IMG/VR virus record: IMGVR_UViG_3300040959_000248 | Coordinates: 1-20,451 of that record | DNA: 20,451 nucleotides | DNA from: a virus | Strand: one strand, 5' to 3' | Position numbers and translations under genes: made by a program | The notes under the pieces: generated by a model | The model's database searches: none | The model's input: the letters and a program-made list of their open reading frames with translations, nothing else | Told to the model about the DNA's origin: nothing | Shown here: piece by piece, positions 20,447-20,451 of the stretch | Layout: each line of letters starts with the position of its first letter | Position numbering within the stretch: position 1 is the first letter of the stretch

Positions 20447-20451
20447 ATGAC
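20447..20451 (+). CDS. Start of the next gene (cut by the window end)
   Basis: Only ATG and two further bases are visible. AAGGAG lies 6 bases upstream and an early promoter at 20383-20411 is correctly placed, so this is very likely a true start, but the product cannot be judged. Confidence 0.6.

Noticed and set aside
1-20451. CRISPR arrays, insertion sequences, integrase or attachment sites
   Set aside because: No regular direct repeats, transposase or integrase motifs, or terminal repeats were seen.

Overview
The window is a stretch of a lytic, T4-like (tevenvirus-type) myovirus genome. All convincing genes lie on the + strand, are tightly packed and often overlap as ATGA or TAATG. The DNA is AT-rich by eye. 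The T4 replication order is visible: gp45 (sliding clamp, cut by the window edge), gp44 and gp62 (clamp loader), RegA, gp43 (DNA polymerase), and later UvsX and gp41 (helicase). Low GC, Hsp20, MazG and a phage-borne ribosomal protein bS21 fit a marine phage. bS21 is reported from SAR11 (Pelagibacter) phages, so a marine alphaproteobacterial host is my best guess, but it is an inference.

Layout. 1-3009: replication and regulator genes of the 45-44-62-regA block. A small unknown gene (448-705) sits inside this block with its own late-type promoter and a terminator. 3040-3816: a second late-looking cassette with TATAAATA, a structured leader that looks like a ROSE-type RNA thermometer, hsp20, a tiny membrane protein and a strong terminator. 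3838-6973: DNA polymerase plus a methyltransferase. 6977-10239: Sm-like protein, MazG, an AEP-like primase, SleB-type wall hydrolase, GroES-like co-chaperonin, SNase-like nuclease and a PD-(D/E)XK-like protein. 10247-14823: Nmad1-type protein, dCMP hydroxymethylase (gp42), dCMP deaminase, a membrane protein, inositol-phosphate synthase, HAD phosphatase and a DNA-glycosylase-fold base-hypermodification protein. 14829-17029: SGNH-like protein and a divergent C5-cytosine methyltransferase-like protein. 17002-20333: bS21, UvsX, an unknown protein, gp41, a small membrane protein and a terminator. 20383-20451: promoter and first codon of the next gene. No gap without a gene exceeds 300 bases; the longest is about 170 bases at the right end and it holds a terminator, an inverted repeat and a promoter.

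Six almost identical early promoters (TTTACA, 17 bases, TATAAT, extended TG) divide the region into operons. Two TATAAATA boxes mark late transcription and are each followed by a hairpin of the same architecture.

The most interesting proposal is that genes 10305-17029 form a DNA cytosine hypermodification pathway: gp42 makes hydroxymethyl-dCMP, and the following inositol synthase, HAD, glycosylase-fold, SGNH and C5-MTase-like proteins decorate the base, possibly with inositol or an inositol-derived group. Two of these proteins end in the same L-x-(D/E)-F-F-x tail as the phage DNA polymerase, which suggests they dock on the sliding clamp and act at the replication fork. This assignment rests on motif reading only; no database search was possible.
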